64,000 nt of DNA from Euglena gracilis (taxonomy: Eukaryota > Euglenida > Euglenophyceae > Euglenales): NCBI GenBank assembly GCA_039621445.1, contig CP154957.1, positions 28,654,798-28,718,797 on the forward strand, read 5' to 3'. Under the pieces are notes generated by a model that had not been told where the DNA came from, ran no database searches, and saw nothing but the letters and a program-made list of their open reading frames with translations. Position 1 is the stretch's first letter, and each line of letters starts with the position of its first letter. Positions 30,360 through 40,399 of this stretch are shown one piece after another. Made by a program: the position numbers and the translations under genes.

Positions 30360-32070
30360 TTGAGTGTCTCGGCACGCTCTTTGCCCTTGCCCCTGTGAAT
30401 TAGCCAGCGATCACCTCGTACGCTTTTCGACCATCAACCACACGTGGTTTGAAACTTTCGACCACCAGGCGTTTCAGGACCTCCGCTCTGTACGCAGTGG
30501 TAAAACCAAGGCACAATACGTTCCGTCGTTGGACATCCAAAATGCTTTTCTCCTGTACCGCGGCCACCACCGTAATTAATTCCTCCTCGGTGAGAACGTT
30601 GTTGGACGGATGCCCCTTCCATCAAGCAGCTTTCTCGTCCAAAGCCTTCGCTGCCAGAGGGGCAAAGAAGGCTGTGAACTTGGGGAACTGAGAGACGGAG
30701 GAGGCCACAATTGGTGGGCTGTTGCAATATGACACCTTGTACAAAAACACAAGGGAGTTCAGGTATGTACAGAAAGTGGAGATTGGCACGGAACCCCCTG
30801 CCCGAAGGGAGGTGTGACCCTCTACCAAGTTCATATATCTAACGGAACTGTTCAGCATAAATAGTGCAAGTGCAAGTCCCCTCTCAATCCCGACCACTCA
30901 GCCAGCCCCCCATTTTGGGTACCTGACAAGAAGTTTCGGACCGATTGTAACACTTAATCAAAAAAATGCATCACCAGACACGCCGTCTGCGTGATGAAAA
31001 GGACGGTCTGCCGTACGTCTTCTGCAGGCAAGCGTTTGTCCGTGTGGGGATGCATGAGGGAAGCGCCACACTTCTATCTTAAAACAAAGCCGGGGGGGAG
31101 GGGTTTTTTAAGACTGGGGGGGGACCCCCAAAATGCAGCCCCCACCCACCCACTTCACCTCCCCCCGGGGGGGGGGTCTGCTCACTTAAAAAGAAGCCTG
31201 CCCCAGGGGGACCCACAAAAAAAATTTGGGGGGATGGTTTTTTATTAAGAGGGGGAAGGGGGCTGGAGAGGGGGGGGGCAAACACCCACCCCCGGAAAAA
31301 CCCCTGGGGGGGGGGGACGGCCACTGAGAAAAATTCTCCACGCCAGGCAGAAGTGTGACTGGCAACCTTGGACCACTCGTTGATGAACATGGGGTCCCTC
31401 TTCTTGATGACGTTGGAAATGTGTAATGCGGCGGCGTCCGGGAGGGCATTTACCAGGGCCTCCAGCTGCTCGCGTACCACAAGGTGGCCCACAGGCAACT
31501 TTGAGCGCACTATAGACACACAGACTCTTACGATCAGGCTTTTGCTTGAGGCTGTGTTTATAGCAACATGGTTGGCCAAAGTCTGTGTTTCTAAACACGG
31601 ACTCCGACCTAGAAAATTGTGTTCACAATATTTGGACCCCGAAACATCCCAATGATGCAGAAATAAAGGAGGGTCAATTTTTGGGCTTTGGCGCCTTCGG
31701 CGCCAAAAGAAAATGGCCACTTTGAGGGGGGGAAACAAATTTGCCGAAACGGCAATTGTGAGGGAGGGGACACTTTGGGGGGGGTCAATTTTTGGGCTTT
31801 GGCCAAGAGAAAATGGGGGGGAACAAATTTGGCAAAAATTTGGGCCACTCTGAGGGGTGGCACTTTGAGAGGGGGGGTGAGGGTGTTTTTTTCTGTCCCA
31901 AATGGCCCAGAGGGTGGTTCCCCAAAAACATCACCACACAAGGTTAGGTAACATTTGTGGTGGTCATAAACTTTTTGGAGCCTTCCAAAGAACTCCTGGG
32001 TCGTGGGTGCAACGCCCAGAACATTCTCATCAACCTTGCAAGGTGTAGCAGGCAAAATGAGGGATGCAAA
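30360..32070 (-). CDS. Possible tyrosine-recombinase-like gene, multi-exon, fragmentary
   Basis: Three exon-like blocks are read on the minus strand. The first, 31950-32070, reads PCKVDENVLGVAPT. The second, about 31340-31500, reads HLVVREQLEALVNALPDAAA and NVIKKRDPMFINEWSKVA. The third, about 30365-30830, includes TFCTYLNSLVFLYK and then, in another frame, LTEEELITVVAAVQEK, NVLCLGFTTAYRAEVLKRL. The third block has the look of the core-binding end plus the first catalytic Arg region of a phage-integrase/Crypton fold (LTEEEL ... TxxRxxEVLxL). The first junction fits a nonconventional intron (ACCCAGG ... CCTGTGGGC, phase 0). The H-x-x-R and Tyr boxes are not found, and one frame change near 30620 is unexplained. 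The identity is a guess from pattern only. Confidence 0.35.
31674..31884. mobile_element. MITE-like element, TA-CCCTCACCCC family, degraded copy 3
   Basis: The right end is CACTTTGAGAGGGGGGGTGAGGGTG and the interior has GGCGCCTTCGGCGCC, as in the two better copies. The left end is eroded. The element lies between two exon-like segments of a minus-strand gene at 31.3-32.1 kb. Confidence 0.5.
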
Positions 32071-32099
32071 AGAAAGGAGACAATGTAAATATTGGAGGC

Positions 32100-32520
32100 T
32101 AGGCGCGCCGCTCGGGGGGGTCCGGGACCCCCCCCCCGCGCGGCCCCTGCGCGGCCGCCCGCGCGGCCGCTCGCCCCTCCCTGGACCCCCCCCCTCCCCC
32201 CACTGTGCCTAGCATAGCCAAGAAAAAAAAATTTGGTGAAAAATCTCGATTTTTTGAGGCCAAAAAATGACCAAAAATGACCATTTTCGGACACAAAATG
32301 GCAAATTTGGGGGCCGCGCGCTCTGCGCGCGGCCAAAAAAGCACTTTTTTGGTCAAAAATGGCCCAAAAATGGCAAAAATGACCACTTTTTGGACCCGAA
32401 AATCACCGATTTTAGGATGTGTTCCGCCCGCGCGGCCGCCCTCGGATCCCACCCCCCGCCCCCCCCCCCTCCCCCCCGCGCGGCCGCTCGCCCCCCCCCC
32501 CAGCCCCCCCCACTGTGCCT
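32100..32520. repeat. Foldback region with GCGCGGCCGC and C/G tracts
   Basis: The left end reads CTAGGCGCGCCGCTCGGGGG and the right end CGCGCGGCCGCTCGCCCCC...CTGTGCCTAGCC. An internal copy at 32150-32215 also ends CACTGTGCCTAGC. The interior is AT-rich GGCCAAAAAATG. No coding frame is convincing. Confidence 0.5.
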
Positions 32521-32799
32521 AGCCTCCATTGTGTCATCTTTCAGCTAGGTTCCCCATGTTTAACGGTAATTGTATCACTATTTCACAAGGATTCTAGTTC
32601 GGAAGACCACAGACGGCGGCCAAAATCTGCCCGGCGGCCACATATTCTTATTCCGAGATTTGATCTGTGCAGCGGATCCTAATTCAGCTTCGCTGAATTA
32701 GGATCTTGTCTGACTCTGTCCGAAAAATCTGTCTGCCGACAGTCTGCCGTCCGTCGTCGAGGTTGAGAAACACAGACTTTGACCAAAGCCATGTTGCTT

Positions 32800-32905
32800 T
32801 ATAAACACAGCCTTAAATAACTGCGTCTTAAACGCAGACTCTGACCTGAGTCTGCGTTTCGAAACGCAGACTCGGATCAAAGTCTGCGTTTAAGACGCAG
32901 TTCTT
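32800..32905. repeat. Long palindrome, CTGCGTTTAAGACGCAG family
   Basis: CTGCGTCTTAAACGCAGACTC at the left pairs with AGTCTGCGTTTAAGACGCAG at the right. A second nested pair, GTCTGCGTTTCGAAACGCAGAC, forms the middle. Related AGTCTGTGTTTCTAAACACGGACT lies at 31586-31610. These are foldbacks of about 100 bp without coding capacity. Confidence 0.75.
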
Positions 32906-33179
32906 GATATAAAGGACCCACGGGGGGGGGGTACTGGCTAGCCAATCGGGTGGACTGGAAAAAATGCCCCCCGGGGGGGGGGGGGGGGGGGGGCGGACGA
33001 CCCCCACAAAAAAATTGTGGAAATCAGGGTTTTAAGAGGTTTTTGGCTGCTTCTATTCCAAAAATTACCAAAAATTACCAAAAACGGGCATTTCTGGCCA
33101 TGTATGCCCCCCCCATTTTGTTTCAAGCAGCAAGTTTTAAGTCCAATTGCGAAACAAAAAAAGAACATGAATCTTGACA

Positions 33180-35581
33180 TACCCTCACCCCCCCCCTATT
33201 TGGCTAATGGCCGGGCTCCTTCAGACCCTTAATTACCATCCCCCCCCCATTATGTACCCCCCCCCATTATGTACCCCCTGGGGGGGAGGTACATAATGGG
33301 GGGGGATGGTAGCTCACTGTCATAACACTTTTTCTAAAGAATTTCCCAAAAAATGCTCAAAAATCGACGTTTTTGGGACGTTTTCAAAAAGTGATATTTG
33401 GCAAATGTGCTGAAAATTGACCATTTATTGCAAACATCCAAAAAGTTGCCAAAAATGACCCCTTTTGGGCTGTTCGGTCGGGTCTGGGAATGGGACCTGG
33501 GTACCCCCCCCATTGTGTACCTCCCCCCCATTATGTACCTCCCCCCCAATTTCGGCCTCCCGGGGGGAGGTACATAATGGGGGGGGGGGATGGTAGCCAA
33601 TTAGGGGGGGGGGACAATTAGGGGGGGGCTCGAGGACCCCGACCCCATAATTTTTGACGTGTGCAAAATTGGTCGATTTTTTGTGCATTTTTGGATTGGT
33701 CATGACTTTTTCTTATCCGGCAATTTTTAACATTTTCGAAACGGACGTTTTTGGAGGTTTTCTGAGCCCTTGCCGAAATTGGCCAAAGTTGGCCAAGGGA
33801 ACGTCCATTGCCAATTGGGCTAACCCCCCCCCCTAATTGGCCAATGGACCTCCCTTAAGGGGCGCAAGGCGGTAGACTGGGGGGGGGGGGTAGTGGGTAG
33901 TCGGCCGACTAGTCGGCTGACTACCCAATTGGTCCACCGACTAGGCCTAGTCGGTAGCTAGTCGGCGAGACAGGGGGGGGGGGGGTAGTGGGTAGTCGGC
34001 CAACTAGTCGGCCGACTACCCACTCTAATGTACTAACGGGTCAAAACCGCCGACTTTTAAGCCCCCCCCCATGAACAAAATCCAATGCAAACTAGTCGGT
34101 GGCTAGTCGGCGGTCATAAAAATGGTCTGTGGCGGGCCCAAATCACCCGGAAATGGTCCGGATGGGTCCAAATAAGTGTCTTACGCCTAAATAAGCACCC
34201 CCAGATGGAAATCTTTGGTCAGTGGGGGGTCGGTGGGCCCTTGATGGGGGTCCGGAGGGGTAAAAAACCAATGATGAAACAGGGATTACATGAAAATGCT
34301 TTAGAAATGCAATCTGCAATCTGCATTCTGCATCACGAGAGGCAGAAAACTCCCCCCTCCACCCCAATCCGAGCCTCAAATAACAAAATCCCTTTTGTGT
34401 TGGCAACATACTCGGGGGCTAAGTCGTTTTTGTGGCTCACTTTGGCATAGGCGGGGGGGGGCTCCGCCCCCCCCCCCGCACCCCCCCCTCAAATAACAAA
34501 ATCCCTTCTATGTTGGCAATACCACCCCCCCCCCATATTGTCCCACCGACCTCTCCCCAGGAGGCCCGACGGGACAATATGGGGGGGGGACAATATGGGG
34601 GTACCAAACGAAATTTCATTGACCGAGCCAAAAAAACCCCTCGTCGGCCGGGCCGAGGGACAATATGGGGGGGGGGACAATATGGGGGGGGGTGGTAGAC
34701 TTGGAGGGATAAGACCTTTTTTTGTGCAAATTTTGACTTATATTGAAAATTCAATGGTCCGGATGGGTCCAAATAAGTGTCTTACGCCTAAATTTACACC
34801 CCCAGATGGAAATCTTTGGTCAGTGGGGGGGTCGGTGGGCCCTTGATGGGGGTCCGGAGGGGTAAAAAACCACTGATGAAACAGGGATTACATGAAAATC
34901 CTTTAGAAATGCAAGCATTCTGCATCACGAGAGGCAGAAAACTCCCCCCTCCACCCCCATCCGAGCCTCAAATAACAAAATCCCTTCTGTGTTTGGCAAC
35001 ATACTCGGGGGCTAAGTCGTTTTTGTGGCTCACTTTGGCATAGGGGGGGGGGGGGCTCCGCCCCCCCCGCACCCCCCCTCAAATAACAAAATCCCTTCCA
35101 TGTTGGCAATGGACTTGGAGGGATAATACCTTTTTTTTGTGCAAATTTTGACTTATATTGAAAATTCAATGGGGAGAGGTGTACTTTTGTCAAAAGTGGC
35201 CCAAAATGGACATTTTCCCCCAATTTTTTTGCATCCATTTCACCCCCGATTGGGGGGTTCTGGAGCCATTTGGGTGGGTTTTGACTGGTGTTGAGGTGAT
35301 TTAGACAAAAAAAAATTCCCAGGGGGGGGCTTAAAAGTCGGCGGTTTTGACCCGTTAGTACATTAGAGTGGGTAGTTGGCCGACTAGTCGGCCGACTACC
35401 CAATTGGTCCGCCGACTAGTCGGCCGACCAATTAGTCGGCCGACTACCCAATTGGTCGGCCGACTAGTCGGCCGACTACCCACTACCCCCCCCCAGTCTA
35501 CCGTTTGGCACTCCCTTAAGGACCCCCCAATTAGCCAATTAGGGGGGGGGGGGCAATTAGGGGGGGGGGGGGGTGAGGGTA
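33180..35581. mobile_element. Large foldback element with TACCCTCACCCC ends
   Basis: The left end TACCCTCACCCCCCCC...TTTGGCTAAT and right end ATTAGCC...GGGGTGAGGGTA are inverted. They share the terminus of the small MITEs at 26.5 and 27.9 kb. Inside is a second inverted pair: 33826-34070 and 35318-35560 (AGTCGGCCGACTAGTCGG units, GGGTCAAAACCGCCGAC, CTCCCTTAAGG). Between them is a direct duplication, 34148-34500 and 34753-35105. ATTATGTACCTCCCCCC modules lie at 33240-33600 and CAATATGGGGG modules at 34520-34690. No transposase is visible. It may be several nested elements rather than one. Confidence 0.6.
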
Positions 35582-35636
35582 AAGACGAACTCCCGCCCAA
35601 ACACCGCACCACAGTGCCGGTGTCTGGGTGGCCTGG

Positions 35637-36210
35637 TCAGCACTCCACCAGTTCACCCAAGACCATGCCATCGTCCAGCACCTTCATGATGAACGTCCTC
35701 AAGGCCTCCAACGTGGGGGCTATGTCTCCGTGACAGACCGCAAACCCTCGGATGATTCTTGTGTGTGAATGTATAATATGATCCCACCAGTGTTCTTTTT
35801 AAGACCCCAGGGGGGGGAGGGGGGTCCCCCCACCCAGGGTGGCATGGGAGCCCCCCCCAAATCGGGCCCTGGATCAGGGGATTTTTTAAAAAACCCTTGA
35901 CTGATTCTGGCATAAGGGAAAATGAGGCAGTAAAAAAAAAACCATTACAGTCTGCGTGCCCAGCTTAGCACCACTCAGCCAAATCAGTCATAATCCCCAA
36001 AATCCCAGAGAGAAATATTACGGTCTGGGTTCAGCTGGTTCCAATGGTGGGCCAGGTACACCCATCCCATGGAGTCGAATACACGGCCCGTGGTGCCCTC
36101 GTCTCAGCTCCTGGCAGGCGTGAACAATGGTGATGCGGTTGTCCAAAAGGAGATCAGCATGTCGACTTTGCTGGCCCAGCGCGTAGCGGCTGGTTCACGC
36201 CATACATTTC
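35637..36210 (-). CDS. 3' end of an unidentified gene (two exons)
   Basis: The last exon, 35637-35728, encodes DIAPTLEALRTFIMKVLDDG and MVLGELVEC with a stop at 35637-35639. The preceding exon ends at 36031 and encodes VFDSMGWVYLAHHWNQL. The junction is a nonconventional intron (35729-36030) starting ACCCAGACCG and ending CGGTCTGTCACG, which pair over seven bases, and the phase agrees on both sides. Upstream, to about 36210, an in-frame TGA near 36110 shows that another intron or a frameshift exists. The product is not recognised. No signal peptide or membrane segment is seen in the part read. Confidence 0.55.
35729..36030 (-). other. Nonconventional intron, 302 nt
   Basis: The ends ACCCAGACCG and CGGTCTGTCACG place CAG at +4 to +6 and CTG at -8 to -6. 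The flanking A/T keeps the CAGA/TCTG pair. Splicing gives HHWNQLRDIAPTLEALR in frame to a stop. Confidence 0.75.
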
Positions 36211-36399
36211 TTTAAGGACGTTTGAAAGAAAATTAAAAAAAATGCGCGAACCGAAAAAAAAATTGGCGTTGAATATTTCTGTTCCTTAACAATCTGAATT
36301 TTGAAGAATCATAAAGATCTTTAAAAATGCAAGGCACTCCATCTGAATACCAGCAAAAAAACTTACCATGCCCCCCCCCCCATTGGAGCTGGGGTATCT

Positions 36400-36570
36400 G
36401 GCTAGCCGCGGCTGGCTGGCTGGCAAAAAAAAGGAGGAGGTCTGGCCAGCCATGGCCAGCCACGGCTGGCTGGGGCGATTTAGAGGAGGAGGAGGTCTGG
36501 CTGGATTCAGTTTTGAGGAACTGAAAGAGGAGGAGGAGGTCTGGCTGGCCGCGATGAGAAATTGGCTGAA
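36400..36570. repeat. GGAGGAGGTCTGGC / GGCTGGC repeat, copy 1
   Basis: GGCTGGCTGGC, AAAAGGAGGAGGTCTGGCCAGCC and GAGGAGGAGGTCTGGCTGG alternate. The same vocabulary is found at 39030-39150, so the unit is dispersed. Confidence 0.6.
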
Positions 36571-36839
36571 GGGTAAGCCCCGCGATCCGGGCAAGTCCTG
36601 ATTTAGTGTGTTTTCTGCACAAAATGTCAGGCCTGGTCAGAAGTTCATCTTTCTCTGCTGCAGATCACGGGCAAGAAACCTCTGAAGTCTATCGTGCAGA
36701 AGTGGGTGAGGCGCTTTTGGAGATGATTATATGGTGCTTAGACCCTGTACACAGGTGGCTTGAGTTGAAATGAACTTATTGGAAGGAGTTTGTTGGTGAC
36801 TAATCTGGACAAACGCTCCATTGTGTTGGAATGCCTATC

Positions 36840-37075
36840 TTGTGTGTTTTCTGTTTCCTGTTGCTGTGTCGAAAAAGGCGAAGGTTTTTGTCTGTCCATG
36901 TGATGGCCAGTTTTGGGCCAGATGTGTGGCCAGTTTTGGGCCAGATGTGTTCGTCAGTTTTGGACCAGAGGTCATGGCCAGTTTTGGGCCAGATGTGCTG
37001 GCCAGTTTTGGGCCATGTGTGGTGGCCAGTTTTGGGCCACAGGTGCTGGCCAGTTTTGGGCCACAACCCTTTTGT
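36840..37075. repeat. GGCCAGTTTTGGGCC minisatellite family, copy 2
   Basis: A TTTCCTGTTGCTGTG leader is followed by eight GCCAGTTTTGGGCCAGATGTG-like units, and then by an AT-rich foldback of AAAAATTCGAA at 37100-37190. Confidence 0.75.
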
Positions 37076-37484
37076 GCCCCCCCTTCCACGAGAATCGCAC
37101 AAGGTTCGGCAAATTTCGAAATTTTGGGAATTTTTCAATTCAATTGAAAAATTCGAAAAATTCGAATTTTTCGAATTTTTCAAAAATCGCGGAGCGCGAA
37201 TCTAGTATTCCTAATTCATCAGAATTATTGGTGCTCGGCGGAAGAGACTTGCATTTTGTGGACTGTGCAGACAACTCTAAGATGCCAGCCTGACGCAGGA
37301 GCATATGGTGAATTGGGCAATTCTTTCAGTGAATGTATATTTTTCTCTGTTGCAGATCTCACGGGCCAGAAATTACCGAAGTTTATCACGCTTGAAATGA
37401 ACTTATTGGAAGGAGGTTTGGTAATCTGGACCTGAGCATGTCCCTGCTAAACTGCTCCGTTTGTATTACGGCCAACAACGTGTG

Positions 37485-38430
37485 TGTTTTCTAGTTCCTG
37501 TTGCTGTTCCTGTTTGCTTTTCAATGGCAAAGAACTGGCCAGTTTTGGGCAAGATGTGGTGGCCAGTTTTGGCTACAGTTTTGGGCAGAAGTGCTGGCCA
37601 GTTTTTGGCCCCTGCTGGCCAGTTTCGGGCCAGATGGGGTGGCCAGTTTTGGGCCACATGCTGGCCAGTTTTTTGGCCAGATGTGGTGGCCAGTTTTGGG
37701 CCACAGTTTTGGGCAGAAGTGTTGGGCAGTTTTGGGCCACATGCTGGCCAGTTTTTTGGCCAGATGTGGTGGCCAGTTTTGGGCCACACGTGCTGGCCAC
37801 TTTTGGGCAGAAGTGCTGGCCAGTTTTGGGCCACATGCTGGCCAGTTTTGGGCCAGATGTAGAGAGGGTTTGGTGCAGGGGGTTTTGGCTTCTAGTGGGG
37901 GAAAAATTGAAGGCCGAAAAAATTCTTTGGGAAAATATTGTCAGAAATCATGCCAAAATTTTCCCTCTTTGATAATCCTGCCTCAAAATTTTCAAAATCA
38001 CCCTTTTTCCAGTCATCTTGCAAACAAAACCTGCCATTTTTTTCTTGGGCTGTTTTCAGGTTTGGCACCAATTTTTTCGGCTTCCAATTTATCTAGTTTC
38101 AATTTCCCGCCCCCGGTACGGGGTGGGGTGGCCAGGGGGGGCTTGTACGGGTGGGGTGGTCTGGGGGGGTTGGTTTTTTGTCTATTTTATCGGGAGGGTT
38201 CTCCACTTTGCAACTGCGGGGCCATGGCTGGGGGGGCCGGCTAAAAAAAATTCCCCCGGTGGGGTCACGAGCGGGATTTTCCGCAAAAGGCAGGCAAAAA
38301 ACTCCTCGAGGTGTTTTTTTTGTCGGCGAGTACCTTGGAAATGCCGTCACCGAGGGGAGGGAGCGGAGAAAAAACAGATCCTCCATGCAGTGCTTCACCC
38401 TGTGGAATTTTTGGAAATTTTCCTCACGAA
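37485..38430. repeat. GGCCAGTTTTGGGCC minisatellite family, copy 3, full length
   Basis: The block order matches the copy at 29.03-29.81 kb. It runs TTCCTGTTGCTGTTCCTGTT, then the array (37537-37860) and AGGGGGTTTTGGCTTCTA. It continues with GTCTATTTTATCGGG and a tail with AAACAGATCC and GCAGTGCTTCACCC. An inverted stretch of the array follows at 38520-38680. Confidence 0.7.
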
Positions 38431-39029
38431 AAATTCGAATAATTCAACTATGAAAAATTCGAATTATTCGACACGGAAAAAAACGCCGAACCCTGGAATC
38501 GCACCTAAAGAACTCCTTCCTGAGAAAAGCTTGTGCCCCAAAACTGGCCACAGCCTGTGGCCCAAAACTGGCCACGTCCTGTGGCCCAAAGCTGGCCATC
38601 ACATCTGACCCAAAACTGGCCAGCACACTTGGCCAAAACCTGACCATCACATCTGGCCCAGAACTGGCCAGCATTTTGCGTTTTTTTTGGCAAAATTTGT
38701 TGGGGGGCTTTTCTGTGCTGCTCGGTTGTTTTTCTGTGCCCCCCTCCGCCTTCTTGCGGAGTCATATGTTGCTCCTGTTGCTGGGCTGTTGATCGTTCAA
38801 AGGAACCGGAAGTGCATCCCAGCGGGGATAACTAAATAAGACGAGACTATTTTTAGTTGCGGCTCCTACTGCTCGCCGTTGACGCATCCGCCGGCCTGGA
38901 TGTTGCGATTAAACCTGGCGAGCACAGCCGTCGAGCGTAATAAAAACCGGCGAGGTTGTGCCGCTGTGGCTTTGCCCTTCTTTCAACGTTGGCGTTCTCT
39001 GTTGGGCACTAAAAAGGAGGGGGCGCCCC

Positions 39030-39560
39030 AGCCGCGGCCAGCCACGGCTAGCCGTGGCTGGTGGCTGAGAGAAAAGAGGAGGAGGAGGTCTGGCTGGTGG
39101 CTGGTGCAAAAAAGAGGAGGAGGAGGTCTGGCCGGTATCTGGCTGGCCGTGGGGACCCCAGCTCCATTGAATACCTCCCCCCGGGAGGCCAAAATTGGGG
39201 GGGAGGTACATAATGGGGGGGGAGGTACACAATGGGGGGGGGCACGTTGTTGTTGGCGGGATTCATTCATTCCTCATGGGAGCAGGTGCATTTTGCCCCC
39301 CCATTGTGTACCTCCCCCCAGGGGGTACACAATGGGGGGGGTACATAATGGGGGGGGCATGTTATAATCGTGGACTGAGGCCCGGCGCCTGCCCTGTATA
39401 TCGTGGATGGAACACGAAATACAGCGCAGGCGTTGACCCCCCCCCAGCGCCTGCCCTGTATTTCGTGGGCTGAGTCCACGAAATACAGGGCAGGCCCCGG
39501 GGGGGGGGGGTCAACGCCTGCACTGCATTTTGTGGACTGATTCCACGAATATCAATGCAT
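39030..39560. repeat. Cluster of GGAGGTCTGGC, TACATAATGGGG and GCGCCTGCCCTGTATTTCGTG palindromes
   Basis: From left to right there are GAGGAGGAGGTCTGGC units (39080-39140) and GGGAGGTACATAATGGGGGG / CCCCCATTGTGTACCTCCCC hairpins (39175-39355). The latter are related to those at 33240-33600. A palindrome built from GCCTGCCCTGTATTTCGTGG and its complement CCACGAAATACAGGGCAGGC follows (39385-39545). The last lies 190 bp outside the left LTR of the Ty3 element. Confidence 0.7.
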
Positions 39561-39735
39561 TGTTTTTGTGGACTGAATTTTCTGACAGAGTACCACTGTC
39601 GCAGAGATACTCAATGCAAATCCTTGCCTTTGCACTTCACAACGAGCAAAACGAATGCTTTGGCCACTGAAAAGGGGACCCGACGAAGTGGCTAGTGCAA
39701 CAGATAGTCCTATGGATTGTAGAACAGGGGACATA

Positions 39736-40329
39736 AGTTTTCCCCTCTCGCCGGTTCGGTGACCGTGCGCGGAATGGGCTCCCCGGCAGGCCGAGTGGGG
39801 GAAAACAGTCACCCGGCGCTCCGGTAAAAATAGGCACACGCGCCCCAAAAATTCCTTTTTTTGTGTCTTTCGGTCCCTGAATTCAGCCAGAACCTGGGTT
39901 CCGGCAGCCAAATAATTCAAAAATGGGGGGGGGGCGGTATTTTTGGCCAACTCCTTGGGGGTGCCTCTGAAGCAGTAGGGGGGGGGGGGAGGAAAAGCCT
40001 GGTTTGAATTTAAAAAAGGGTAGCGGGGGGGACGGAAGAACACCTTCACCTTGACTCCCAGCGCCGCTTGCTCTTCTTTTTTTTGTATTTGAATTCTTTC
40101 CTTTTGATTGACCTTCCGAATTGACTTTTTGAACTTCTTGGACAATTGTTTCCTTGAACTCAGATTGATTTTTTGAAATTCCTTCCTTCAGCATGCACAA
40201 TTCTTTGAATGAAACATTCGGAAAAGAGAACCTGGGGGGGAAAAGTACACAGGTAAAAAAGTAGCGGAATGGGGCAGAATGTTCGCTAATTCCAGTGCGC
40301 AGGCGCCAGGCCGCCTCCCGCCACCCACA
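39736..40329 (-). repeat. 3' LTR (594 bp, uninterrupted)
   Basis: In minus orientation it begins TGTGGGTGGCGGG after the polypurine tract and ends GGGGAAAACT. It is nearly identical to the three pieces of the right LTR. Differences seen by eye are AACGGT against CGGT after the G run near 39931, one G/C at CATTCGGAA, and one A/G at CCGCCACCC. It contains long C/G runs and the AT-rich TTTTTTTTGTATTTGAATTC block. Confidence 0.9.
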
Positions 40330-40343
40330 CTCCCCTTCCTACC
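40330..40343 (-). promoter_or_regulatory. Polypurine tract
   Basis: On the minus strand GGTAGGAAGGGGAG abuts the TG start of the 3' LTR, the expected plus-strand primer site of an LTR element. Confidence 0.7.
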
Positions 40344-40399
40344 GAGGCGCCCGGCCTCGCCTGCCTTCGGCTAACCTCGGAGGCGGGAGCGGGGGGCGA

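Noticed and set aside
36800-37870. Frames with PKTGQH and GPKLAST repeats on the minus strand, and ASFGPDVLASF on the plus strand
   Set aside because: They come from the GGCCAGTTTTGGGCC minisatellite and appear in several frames of both strands.
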